This document shows, one piece after another, positions 24,439 to 32,371 of a stretch of DNA of 64,000 nt (positions within the stretch are counted from its first letter, which is position 1; every line of letters begins with the position of its first letter). This DNA is from Anaerolineales bacterium UBA6055 (GTDB taxonomy: Bacteria > Chloroflexota > Anaerolineae > Aggregatilineales > Phototrophicaceae). The notes below the pieces were generated by a model. The model worked only from the letters and a program-made list of their open reading frames with translations. It was not told the DNA's origin and did not search any database. The translations under genes and the position numbers were made by a program. Where the stretch lies: NCBI GenBank assembly GCA_002428985.1, contig DIYL01000002.1, forward strand, positions 434,001 to 498,000, read 5' to 3'.

Positions 24439-25221
24439 ATGTCTGATTCGTCATTAGACCGCCGTGAAATGACCTTCCGGCAGAAGTTATCTATACCAGA
24501 ATCGTCCGATACCCCGTGGAGCATGATGGATGCCACGATCATTGTTTTGGTTCTGCTCATCACACTTATACTTGTCGGCCCGTCGATTGTAACGCTACCA
24601 TCCGCCAATGTGACTGTGATCACCCCATTCATGTTGATGTTTGGTTGGGCTATCGGTCAAGTAATTACCATCGCATTTGTCGTGATTAATCGACGCAGTA
24701 GCCCAGAAAGTTGGCAAGCGCTTAAACTCGACAAAGGCCTAATCCCACAACCGATTGCCGTTCTCGTTGGCGTAGCAATTGCCCTCACAACAGACCTAAT
24801 TGTCAGCTTACCCAGTAGTCAATTCTTACCCATCCCAGAAATTTTTGGTCTACAAACTGAAGGCGTTGGTAGCCTTGTTGTTGCCGCGTTATTTGTCGTA
24901 CTAATCCAACCAATCGCCGAATCCTTAGTATTCCAAGGTGTGTTGTTACCCAAATTACGCGTAATCATGGGGCCATGGGGCGGAGTCGTCATGACGACCG
25001 TGATCTTCACTGTAATTCACTATGGCATTTTCTACTCTTCATACGAGAGTAATTATCCGCAAGAAGCGATGCTCTGGTACGGTATCGCCTACCCACTGGT
25101 CTTCGGGTTCACATTTTCACTATTAAAAGTCTATGCACAATCAACGCGTGCTGTGATTTTAGGGCGTATGGGTGCCGGTGTCATTTTGTTGCTGACAGCC
25201 TTAATCCTTGTATCAGGATAA
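24439..25221 (+). CDS. CPBP-family (CAAX protease-like) membrane protein with altered active site
   Basis: The 260-residue protein has about six to seven membrane helices and the order of the CPBP/Abi intramembrane glutamic protease family. Motif one, usually EExxxR, reads E161-S-L-V-F-Q166, so the second Glu and the Arg are replaced. Motif two, FxxxH, is kept as FTVIH with His194. It is either a divergent protease or an inactive relative. Its stop codon is 32 bp from the -10 box of the MFS leader. Confidence 0.75.
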   Translation: MSDSSLDRREMTFRQKLSIPESSDTPWSMMDATIIVLVLLITLILVGPSIVTLPSANVTVITPFMLMFGWAIGQVITIAFVVINRRSSPESWQALKLDKGLIPQPIAVLVGVAIALTTDLIVSLPSSQFLPIPEIFGLQTEGVGSLVVAALFVVLIQPIAESLVFQGVLLPKLRVIMGPWGGVVMTTVIFTVIHYGIFYSSYESNYPQEAMLWYGIAYPLVFGFTFSLLKVYAQSTRAVILGRMGAGVILLLTALILVSG

Positions 25222-25252
25222 AATTGAACTAGCGATCTAATTAGGCTTGCAG

Positions 25253-25258
25253 TATAAT
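25253..25258 (+). promoter_or_regulatory. Perfect -10 box upstream of the MFS leader
   Basis: TATAAT lies so that transcription would start near 25265, 40 bp before a small leader frame. A clear -35 box at 17 bp is not seen. Confidence 0.45.
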
Positions 25259-25304
25259 GCCAAAAGCAATTATAAAAATACAAAACCAACAAAGAGAGTC
25301 CATA

Positions 25305-25331
25305 ATGGCCGGCACCCGAGTAAACAAATAA
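25305..25331 (+). CDS. Leader peptide of eight residues upstream of the MFS gene
   Basis: ATG 25305 begins MAGTRVNK and ends at TAA 25329-25331. AAAGAGAG at 25291-25298 is well placed as a ribosome site. Its stop codon lies in the first arm of a hairpin, as expected of ribosome-controlled attenuation. Translation is not shown by the sequence alone. Confidence 0.45.
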   Translation: MAGTRVNK

Positions 25332-25358
25332 CACCCTATTGTTCATCCAACGTGTTAT
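25328..25358 (+). promoter_or_regulatory. Leader hairpin overlapping the leader-peptide stop codon
   Basis: ATAACAC (25328-25334) pairs with GTGTTAT (25352-25358). The loop holds ATCCAACG (25345-25352), which could pair with CGTCGGAT, the left arm of the downstream terminator, with one mismatch. A ribosome held on the leader would block this hairpin and free the anti-terminator strand. Confidence 0.4.
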
Positions 25359-25408
25359 CTCGTTTGCTGTCTGAGCCAATTAAACAGCCTATCAACCTTA
25401 CCTATTCG

Positions 25409-25432
25409 CGTCGGATCTATCCGGCGTTTTTT
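25409..25432 (+). terminator. Intrinsic terminator immediately before the MFS gene
   Basis: CGTCGGA pairs with TCCGGCG (one G-U pair) around loop TCTA and is followed by six T residues. It ends 21 bp before the MFS start codon, too close for a separate promoter, so the MFS mRNA must read through it. Confidence 0.75.
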
Positions 25433-25453
25433 ATTTGTTAGGAGATACTCTCT

Positions 25454-26650
25454 ATGTTTGCCAGTAACATCAATAAAATTGTAATCATCAGCTTTTTGCA
25501 ACGCTTTCATTTATACATCCATGCCTATGCCCTACTGTTACTCGGACGCGGGCTAGACTTAATCCAAATCAGCCTGTTAGAGTCCGTCGTTATTGGCACA
25601 ATCTTCTTGATGGAAGTCCCAACTGGAATTCTCGCTGATCGTATCGGGCGTAAGTGGTCGATATTTTTCTCCACATTCTTCTTGATGTGTGCAGAATTTC
25701 TTTTTATCTTCGCACGAGATTTCACATGGTATATCGGCATTAGTTTCATCACAGGAACGGCATTTGCATTTGCATCCGGTGCAATCGAAGCGATGGTCTA
25801 CGATAGCTTACCCGAAGAGGGGCGCGATGATGCCATGAAAAAGGCGATGGGACGCGTCAATAGTTGGGGACTAATTGCATTTTTTATCTCACCAATCATT
25901 GGCGCATTCATCATCGGTGATGCATCACCAGATAACTTCATACCTGCAATCGCATTGACTGTTGTGGCGTTGTTCATCGGGTGTTTAATCAGCCTCACCC
26001 TACGCGAACCCACTAGTAAGTGGGATAACGAAAAACAATCAGCTGTGCAATTATTCCGTGATGGCGTATCGATTGTTGTGAATAATTCGCGCTTACGTCG
26101 TCTAGCATTGCTGATTATTTTCACTACACCATTTACGGGCACATTAGTCACGACATTTGCCGCACCATACCTCACCCAAAACGAGGTCTCAGCGTTTTTA
26201 GTCGGTATTGTATTCGCTGTGGGCAGTTTACTTGGTGCAGTCACACAACGTTACGCTTATAAAATTGAGGAGTGGTTAGGGCAACGAACTGCGATTGCCG
26301 TACTGATTTTGTTACCGGGTATGATGTACTGGATACTCGCAATCGTTGCAGGTCCGGGGTTGACCATGTTAGTCATTATCTTCATGTATGCCACAAATGA
26401 CATGAAAGCTCCACTATTTTCAGCATATCAAAACGCGCTCATCAACAGCCGGAATCGGGCAACCGTACTGTCATTGATTAACATGTTTGTGAATCTATTT
26501 ATTGCGATCTTCGCCCCATTGTATGCGAGCCTCGCACAACAATCGCTGAGCTTAGCATTTGTAACAATGGGTGCAGTGATTGTAGGTGCAGGTCTCTTGT
26601 TGCGTGTTTATCGCTTACCTGCAGAAAATGTGTCAGAGATAGCAGATTAA
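25454..26650 (+). CDS. MFS transporter, 12-helix efflux type
   Basis: The 398-residue protein has about twelve hydrophobic segments and the MFS signature between helices 2 and 3 (GILADRIGRKWS). It has no substrate-binding periplasmic part and resembles multidrug or macrolide efflux MFS proteins in general layout, though the substrate is not known. TAGGAGA precedes the ATG. The 190-nt leader with a small open frame and terminator points to induction by a translation-affecting compound. Confidence 0.85.
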   Translation: MFASNINKIVIISFLQRFHLYIHAYALLLLGRGLDLIQISLLESVVIGTIFLMEVPTGILADRIGRKWSIFFSTFFLMCAEFLFIFARDFTWYIGISFITGTAFAFASGAIEAMVYDSLPEEGRDDAMKKAMGRVNSWGLIAFFISPIIGAFIIGDASPDNFIPAIALTVVALFIGCLISLTLREPTSKWDNEKQSAVQLFRDGVSIVVNNSRLRRLALLIIFTTPFTGTLVTTFAAPYLTQNEVSAFLVGIVFAVGSLLGAVTQRYAYKIEEWLGQRTAIAVLILLPGMMYWILAIVAGPGLTMLVIIFMYATNDMKAPLFSAYQNALINSRNRATVLSLINMFVNLFIAIFAPLYASLAQQSLSLAFVTMGAVIVGAGLLLRVYRLPAENVSEIAD

Positions 26651-26654
26651 GAAA

Positions 26655-27098
26655 TTACCCATGAAAGATCTGCCCACTTAAAATTTCATCCCAATCCACA
26701 CCATCAGTAATGGTGGGCATCATCTCTTCTAAATACTCGAGGGCTTCTTGCGGGGTAAAAAACACCTTATTAGGAGCTTTCGTATTACCATTTCGATTAG
26801 CCGTCTTAATATAATTTAGAATCCGCAAGTCACGGTTAGCGTTATTGTTCTGGCTAAAAGATGCCCCACCCGCATAATTTTTATGATCTAAGACTCTTGC
26901 TAGTTGCAATAACAAATGCGCATTTGTGATATGTCCATCACGCAGATCCGATAGAAAGTAAACTGGCTGTGCTTCGCTATCCAAAATTGCATTCATCTCA
27001 AAAAAATAACGTTGCATCTCAGGGCTATTAGCTTTCGGAATTTGCGACCACTTCACATAATATAATGTTGGCTTGAGTAGCAAGATTTTATATGACAT
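26655..27098 (-). CDS. Small STAS/SpoIIAA-like-fold protein
   Basis: The 147-residue soluble protein begins with YVKWSQIPKANSPE and has FLSDLRDGH near residue 50 and VFFTPQEALEYLEEM near 118. This follows the same plan as the proteins at 29501, 35942 and 49643: a short beta strand with Trp or related residue, a conserved Asp-Leu after strand two, and a C-terminal helix after an F-x-x-x-x-E-A stretch. I assign it to a STAS/SpoIIAA-like group by pattern. It converges with the MFS gene, 4 bp away. Confidence 0.6.
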   Translation of the reverse strand: MSYKILLLKPTLYYVKWSQIPKANSPEMQRYFFEMNAILDSEAQPVYFLSDLRDGHITNAHLLLQLARVLDHKNYAGGASFSQNNNANRDLRILNYIKTANRNGNTKAPNKVFFTPQEALEYLEEMMPTITDGVDWDEILSGQIFHG

Positions 27099-27284
27099 CT
27101 GATGTTCCCTTAGTGTTTTGTCGTCTCTGATAATTACACTTTATGAACTAAATGTTACAAAATTATATTCGTAATATTTTCAATACATCATGACAGTGAT
27201 TATGGTCACGCCTTGACATTACAGCGTTTAAACTGGTTTTAACAAAACAACATATCACGTCTCTCATTATCCCAAAAGCTGTCG

Positions 27285-27290
27285 TATAAT
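27285..27290 (+). promoter_or_regulatory. Possible -10 box of the phosphoesterase gene
   Basis: TATAAT lies about 36 bp before the likely ATG at 27326. No good -35 box is visible at 17 bp. Confidence 0.4.
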
Positions 27291-27325
27291 GTTTAGTCAT
27301 AGTGAACGGTTAAGGTCTAGTGTGG

Positions 27326-27913
27326 ATGCGAATTGGAATTATATCTGATATACATGGAGATTATTCAACTCTAGAGGACGTACTCAATCGTTTCGATACA
27401 CACCATCACGTAGACCATATATTGTGCGCTGGCGATTTAGTCGGACGCGGACCCGAACAAGACCGAGTGGTCGAAGTCATCCGTGATCGTAAAATCCCCG
27501 TCGCACGAGGGAATCATGACGAGTGGCTTTATAACTTAGCAGACGAAAATACCAACTATCTAAAATCACTCCCGCTTGATTGGCAGGGTGAATTTGATGG
27601 CATGACAATCTATATGTGTCATGGCAAACCCGGCAATAATATGTGGGGGATGTACAAAGATCATCTGTCTAAGGTCTACCTAAAAATGGTACTTAAATCA
27701 CTCGGTGCCGATGTTTTAATTACTGGACACACACATGTTCCGCTCCATTTAAAAAGCGAACAAGGGTGTTTGGTTAATCCGGGGTCACTCTATAGCTTCA
27801 AGAGTTCACGCGCAACATCACATACTTACGGTGTGTTGACGCTACCAGAACTCACATTTGATGTCTATGATGCAACCACCCCGATCGGATCACCGCCGAT
27901 TGATTTCCCGTAG
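27326..27913 (+). CDS. Calcineurin-like metallophosphoesterase
   Basis: The 195-residue protein (ATG 27326; a GTG six bases earlier is less likely since TAAGG is ten bases before the ATG) has the YfcE/MJ0936-type motif set: SDIHGD, AGDLVGRGPEQD, RGNHDEW, and TGHTHVPL. These ligate two metals and hydrolyse phosphodiesters. It is soluble. A terminator follows. Confidence 0.85.
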   Translation: MRIGIISDIHGDYSTLEDVLNRFDTHHHVDHILCAGDLVGRGPEQDRVVEVIRDRKIPVARGNHDEWLYNLADENTNYLKSLPLDWQGEFDGMTIYMCHGKPGNNMWGMYKDHLSKVYLKMVLKSLGADVLITGHTHVPLHLKSEQGCLVNPGSLYSFKSSRATSHTYGVLTLPELTFDVYDATTPIGSPPIDFP

Positions 27914-27952
27914 TGATGGCAATACCGAGTACGTATCGACTTCCTTAAACTA

Positions 27953-27983
27953 AGGGGCAGGTATTTTACAGCCTGTCCTTTTT
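27953..27983 (+). terminator. Rho-independent terminator
   Basis: AGGGGCAGG pairs with CCTGTCCTT (two G-U pairs) around a 10-base loop and is followed by TTTGC. It closely resembles the hairpin at 48117-48151. Confidence 0.7.
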
Positions 27984-28040
27984 GCTTCAAATGACAATTC
28001 AACGCTATAGTGATTGAATAACGATTTAGGAGCATTCTGA

Positions 28041-29114
28041 ATGACACGACTTATTGTATTATGCCTTTGTTTAACCCTCACGTTGCCAACCTTTGCACAA
28101 GATGACCTCTTAAACGAACTACTCGACTTTTATGTTGCAGATCAAGATCCATCGGTTGTCATTTATATGCGCTATGGTAACGATTCAGCGATAGCCGTTC
28201 GTGGGCTCGCCAATCTAGACAATACGATACCTGCGCAAACAACGGATCTATATCGGATTGGGAGTGTGACCAAGCCACTGGTTGCGACAGTCATGTTACA
28301 ACTTGTCGATGAGGGCACACTTTCACTTGATGATCCTATTGCGGATTATCTGATAGGTGATGTCGTAAACCGCATAGAAAATGCAGATGTAGCGACAATC
28401 CGCCAAATGCTTCAGATGACCAGTGGCATTTTTAGTTACACAGACAGTGATAGATTCGAAGATGCGACGTTTGATAATCCATCGTATAGTTGGACAGCAA
28501 TTGAGACAGTAGCATTTGCTTATAATGAACCATCATATTTCGAAGTGGGTAGAGATTACTATTACAGCAATACCAATTACAACCTCGCCCAAATGATTAT
28601 CGAGTCAGTAACAGGCAATTCGTTAGCTGATGAACTGCAAACCCGCATATTCGAGCCATTGGGAATGGATACTTGCTATCTAGAAACACCCGATGTCTTT
28701 GCACAAAATATCGTACGTGGTTATAGCCTCTATGATGAATTTGAGGATATTACCGAGATAAATGATGGTGTTGGTTTAGGTGATGGTGGTATTGTCTGTA
28801 CAGCAGAGGATTTAGCAAAGTTTCCCACGGGTTTAATATATGACCTACTCACAGACGAAACACTGGATAAGATGCTCAGTACTGTCGATGATGGAGACGG
28901 CGGGTTCTATGGTTTAGGTATTGGATATGATGAAACCGAGTTTGGTATGATGCTAAGCCATGATGGTGCAACCAGCGGTTTTCAGTCAACGATGCAATAC
29001 TTACCTGATGAAGATTTGGTCGTGGTTGTGCTGACAAATAACTTTGATTCTGAATTTGTCAGTGATCTCGCTTATGACACCATTGATCTTGCCCTAAACG
29101 AGTCATACCCGTGA
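28041..29114 (+). CDS. Secreted serine hydrolase of the beta-lactamase/penicillin-binding (class C) fold
   Basis: The 357-residue protein has a signal peptide (MTRLIVLCLCLTLTLPTFA), the SxxK motif Ser75-V-T-Lys78, the YxN motif Tyr175-S-Asn177 and a late SHDGATSG segment in the place of the KTG box. These are the hallmarks of the serine beta-lactamase-like superfamily that includes D-alanyl-D-alanine carboxypeptidases and esterases. The KTG replacement by HDG is typical of esterase/carboxypeptidase-type members. It acts outside the membrane. Confidence 0.85.
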   Translation: MTRLIVLCLCLTLTLPTFAQDDLLNELLDFYVADQDPSVVIYMRYGNDSAIAVRGLANLDNTIPAQTTDLYRIGSVTKPLVATVMLQLVDEGTLSLDDPIADYLIGDVVNRIENADVATIRQMLQMTSGIFSYTDSDRFEDATFDNPSYSWTAIETVAFAYNEPSYFEVGRDYYYSNTNYNLAQMIIESVTGNSLADELQTRIFEPLGMDTCYLETPDVFAQNIVRGYSLYDEFEDITEINDGVGLGDGGIVCTAEDLAKFPTGLIYDLLTDETLDKMLSTVDDGDGGFYGLGIGYDETEFGMMLSHDGATSGFQSTMQYLPDEDLVVVVLTNNFDSEFVSDLAYDTIDLALNESYP

Positions 29115-29202
29115 CATTCAGCGCGATTAGACCTGACATTCATCACTGCACATATCGCCTATAGAGGAGCATAATAGTGTCATAACACGATGGTTTAGAC
29201 CT

Positions 29203-29366
29203 TGCTCAGTTTACTCCCATCGTAATAAAACAGTGATTAACTTCCAGCTCAAAACTGGAAGCCCCATCAAACGGAATGCCTCTCTATTGATGGGAAAGGT
29301 GCTGGTTTGCGCCTGAGTAGTCCCCAATCTATCTATGGAACGCCACCTTAAATTAAGGTGGCGTTC
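29203..29366 (+). ncRNA. Candidate structured non-coding RNA with terminator
   Basis: The 386-bp gap after the serine hydrolase gene contains four predicted helices: a closing stem (TGCTCAG, 29203-29209, with CTGAGTA, 29313-29319); hairpin CTTCCAG/CTGGAAG (29241-29261); hairpin CCCATCAA/TTGATGGG (29263-29294); and hairpin GGTGC/GCGCC (29298-29313). A strong terminator follows. No gene lies downstream on this strand, so it is not a leader. No known RNA family is recognised. Confidence 0.35.
29338..29366 (+). terminator. Perfect 14-bp inverted repeat terminator
   Basis: GAACGCCACCTTAA pairs with TTAAGGTGGCGTTC around a single base (effective loop wider), followed by a short T-containing run. 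It ends the candidate RNA and could act on both strands. Confidence 0.7.
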
Positions 29367-29500
29367 TGTGTTTAGGTGATAAATTACGATAACTCACATC
29401 TGAAGATCAAGTTTGAATAGACGCCATCTAATTATATTGAGGAATCGGTGGCATATAACAAAACTTTAAACAAGGGTAATCATCTAGAAAATTATCAAAA

Positions 29501-29887
29501 TTAAATCGCTAATGCTGTGACCAATTGTACAAGGCGATACGCATCGTCCACGTTATCAACAAGGTGGCATTTTTCCATCATTGTGGGATATTGAAATTTA
29601 AGCATTTGAAATAAGCTGTAGAATAACCCGCTTTCCTCAATGAAAATAAGGCGATTGACTTCGTCGGGCAGGTGATTATATATTTCAGGGAGATGTTTTA
29701 GTAGACCATTCGGATTCATAGTAGCTGGGCGCATATCAATCATCAGAACGACTGTTTGTGTTGTACCTTCAACTAGCGTACGGGATTGATTTAGGGCGTA
29801 TTGTGCATCTTGCCATGTCCATTTTTTATCAAATCGCCATAGCAAAATAATTTCGTCTGAATCGCCCCAGTCCACCAAAACTGACAT
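29501..29887 (-). CDS. Small STAS/SpoIIAA-like-fold protein
   Basis: The 128-residue soluble protein begins DWGDSDEIILLWRFDKKW, has VVLMIDMRPATMNP near residue 45 and CHLVDNVDDAYRLV at the end, and shares the plan of the other STAS-like proteins in this window. It is alone on its strand after the vWA gene, 172 bp away. It could act as a small binding or regulatory protein. Confidence 0.6.
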   Translation of the reverse strand: MSVLVDWGDSDEIILLWRFDKKWTWQDAQYALNQSRTLVEGTTQTVVLMIDMRPATMNPNGLLKHLPEIYNHLPDEVNRLIFIEESGLFYSLFQMLKFQYPTMMEKCHLVDNVDDAYRLVQLVTALAI

Positions 29888-30059
29888 AATATTACTCCAT
29901 TATATAAATTGAGCCCTAACTACACCTAGTGTAACATGTTATAAAACATTAATTATTAAATAAAGAATGAAAAACGTTTGAAACAAGCAACAATTCTCAA
30001 ATAATCATTCAGATTAGGTTGATTACAAAGCAAATTATCTTGAACAAATAAACAACGTT

Positions 30060-31991
30060 TTACGATTGTACCCGAGCTTGGCGACGCCGTTGAATCGGTG
30101 TGAGAATTGTTGGCACTTGTAACCGTTGATGATATACGTACCACTCAATAGATAAAACAATTAAGGTCGCCAGTACAAACAAACCCCAGAATTCTCTTAA
30201 ACCGAGTTGTTCATTTGTCTCCTCTGTATCAATAACTGTTCCGCCGAGCTGTAAAGCATCTTCAGCTACTGGGGTAATATCACTTTCGCCCGTCGTAAAC
30301 AGATTCACGCCAAAATTCTGCGATTGTGTAACCTCACCACCAGAGATAATTTCCAGTAAGTAAATTCCCAATTGCCCCGTATCTGCAAAAACAACTGTAC
30401 TACTGTTGACAGGCAACTCTGTCACAACTCCATCGGGAGCAGTCACACGGATACTATCCGCTAGCAATGGCGGATTGATAATCACCGAATCACCAACACT
30501 TAACCCATCAGGCAAATTAACAATATCAGCCGGACTAAACCAGTCCACCAGATTTGCCATCAGCACGGGATATGCAATCAAAAGTGGTAAATTGGAATCA
30601 CGCACATCAAATGGTAGGATCACAATTTGCTGTCCGTTAGTTTCACCCACCAACAAAATATCACCACCATCCGTCGTAATCAGCGGTTGCGACCATGTTG
30701 CGGTGATGTCTTGGAATTGCAATAGGCTCATTTCATCCAAATCAACAAAAGCTGTAATCGGAGAATCCACACCAATCACCTCAATATTCGAGGTTTCCGT
30801 AATTGTATCACCAACGGCAAAAAATGGTGTCGTGCGTGGTGGATTAATCAACAACATATCACCATCTGGTAAAATATCAGGCAACCACCCATTAAACACA
30901 TAGAGGTCAAAATCATCTATCGGCAAACGACTATTGTTCGGATTTCCTCTAAACGTCTGAGTCCCTGGTAAACTTCGTAAGACCTGTTCTACAAATAGAT
31001 TATCGCCCTCAGACACATAGAAAATACGCCGTGTGTTCACTTCGTTTTGTACAGTCCACGCCGTATCATCTAATTCGAGGAAGTTATTGACCGCGTTATC
31101 AAATGTCAGCGATGCAGACAACGTCTGGAAAGGCTCAGTTATTGGTTCATCGAACGGTATCGGCAACTGACTTTGTGGTGGAATCGTGCCACTGCGTGAT
31201 AAACGCAACACATCATCTAAACGCACCACCAGCGAAATATCTGCTGGTTCATCACCATAGTTCGTCACCTGCGCAAACAATTGGGGCGCTTCCCCACCCA
31301 ATGCTCGTGTTGCCAATGCCGTAATCGCGACATTATCTGATAATTCCCCTACGGATACATAAATAGGTTGCGGAATATTGGCTGGCAAACGTGTCGCCTC
31401 GCCAATTCCCCCATCAGAAACCATCACAATACTAAAATTTTCTGCTCCCGCCGAACCCGCCGCAGCTAGTGTCAGAGCAGTATCCCAATCCGCTTGTCCA
31501 ACACCTACGTCGATACTATTTAACCCAATGCGTAGGTCATCCTGTGAATCGGTATAGGATGTAATTGGCTCAGCAATATCTCCCACCCGAATCAATGAAA
31601 TCGTGTCCTGCGGGTTCATATTATTGACAATATCAAGTGCCTGCGCAATCGCTTCATCAAAACGCGTTCGTCCATCAATATCTGTCGCATTCATACTCCC
31701 CGACGCATCAATTAACAATGCAATTTTCCCAGCACTCACTGTCGGCACCGTAATAAATGGACGCGCCAATGCCAACACCATCAATAACAAAATAAGCAAT
31801 TGCAGAAACAACAATAAATTGCGACGCAATCGTTGCCACGGCGTGTTGGCTTCAGTATCTTGTATCACTTGTTGCCATAAAAACGTGCTCGAAATAACAT
31901 GTTCCTGACGACGCAAACGGAGCATATATAGCAACAAAATCGGGATAGCAATAGCAAGGCCGATGAAAGCGATAGGGGCTAAAAATGGCAT
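30060..31991 (-). CDS. BatA-like membrane protein with von Willebrand factor A domain
   Basis: The 643-residue protein starts with the BatA N-terminal domain (two membrane helices around residues 4-24 and 58-77, with the LYMLRLRRQEH segment). A vWA domain follows with a complete MIDAS motif Asp95-A-Ser97-G-Ser99. The rest is a long exterior region and a final transmembrane helix near residues 600-620. BatA/aerotolerance-type proteins are usually next to a MoxR ATPase and a DUF58 protein; neither is here. The GAGGA before the ATG supports the start. Confidence 0.85.
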   Translation of the reverse strand: MPFLAPIAFIGLAIAIPILLLYMLRLRRQEHVISSTFLWQQVIQDTEANTPWQRLRRNLLLFLQLLILLLMVLALARPFITVPTVSAGKIALLIDASGSMNATDIDGRTRFDEAIAQALDIVNNMNPQDTISLIRVGDIAEPITSYTDSQDDLRIGLNSIDVGVGQADWDTALTLAAAGSAGAENFSIVMVSDGGIGEATRLPANIPQPIYVSVGELSDNVAITALATRALGGEAPQLFAQVTNYGDEPADISLVVRLDDVLRLSRSGTIPPQSQLPIPFDEPITEPFQTLSASLTFDNAVNNFLELDDTAWTVQNEVNTRRIFYVSEGDNLFVEQVLRSLPGTQTFRGNPNNSRLPIDDFDLYVFNGWLPDILPDGDMLLINPPRTTPFFAVGDTITETSNIEVIGVDSPITAFVDLDEMSLLQFQDITATWSQPLITTDGGDILLVGETNGQQIVILPFDVRDSNLPLLIAYPVLMANLVDWFSPADIVNLPDGLSVGDSVIINPPLLADSIRVTAPDGVVTELPVNSSTVVFADTGQLGIYLLEIISGGEVTQSQNFGVNLFTTGESDITPVAEDALQLGGTVIDTEETNEQLGLREFWGLFVLATLIVLSIEWYVYHQRLQVPTILTPIQRRRQARVQS

Positions 31992-32151
31992 GGAGTTCCT
32001 CGAATAACTTTATACATCAGCGTGAATATCATCTTATGCTGATATGGTTCTTGTTGGCATATGATGCCATTGTAACGGACAACGTCGCCACAAACCATGC
32101 GATGTTAAGACCAATCGTCAATATTACAATACATGGATTTACGTTTGGATT

Positions 32152-32193
32152 CACAAATGCCTATCTTTTTTCTTTATTAGTTGTTTCTCAATT
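32152..32193 (+). repeat. 42-bp repeat, copy 1, upstream of the kinase gene
   Basis: The copy begins CACAAATGC, has TATCTTTTTTCTTTAT in its middle and ends TGTTTCTCAATT. It matches the copy at 35871-35912 at 36 of 42 positions and lies about 180 bp before the kinase start. The rest of the 380-bp gap holds no convincing gene. Confidence 0.75.
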
Positions 32194-32371
32194 CCAATGT
32201 AATATTAAAGAATCCAAAATACATTTTATATCGATATTGATTTAAGCAGCCTCAAGCCTTAGGAACCGGTCAATAGTACCCGAAGTTGTTTAATAACCCA
32301 GAATTTGTCATCACTGTCGTCTGTGGTACAAACAATAGTGATAGGTTATTCGTTACCAGTTGGGACATCAC

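Noticed and set aside
29203..29366. Assigning the structured region to 6S RNA, SRP RNA or a cobalamin-type riboswitch
   Set aside because: None of the defining conserved bases was present, and there is no gene downstream on that strand for a riboswitch to control.
31985..32245. An 86-codon plus-strand frame between the vWA gene and the kinase gene
   Set aside because: It overlaps the start of the vWA gene, has no good ribosome site and covers the 42-bp repeat; composition is that of AT-rich non-coding DNA.
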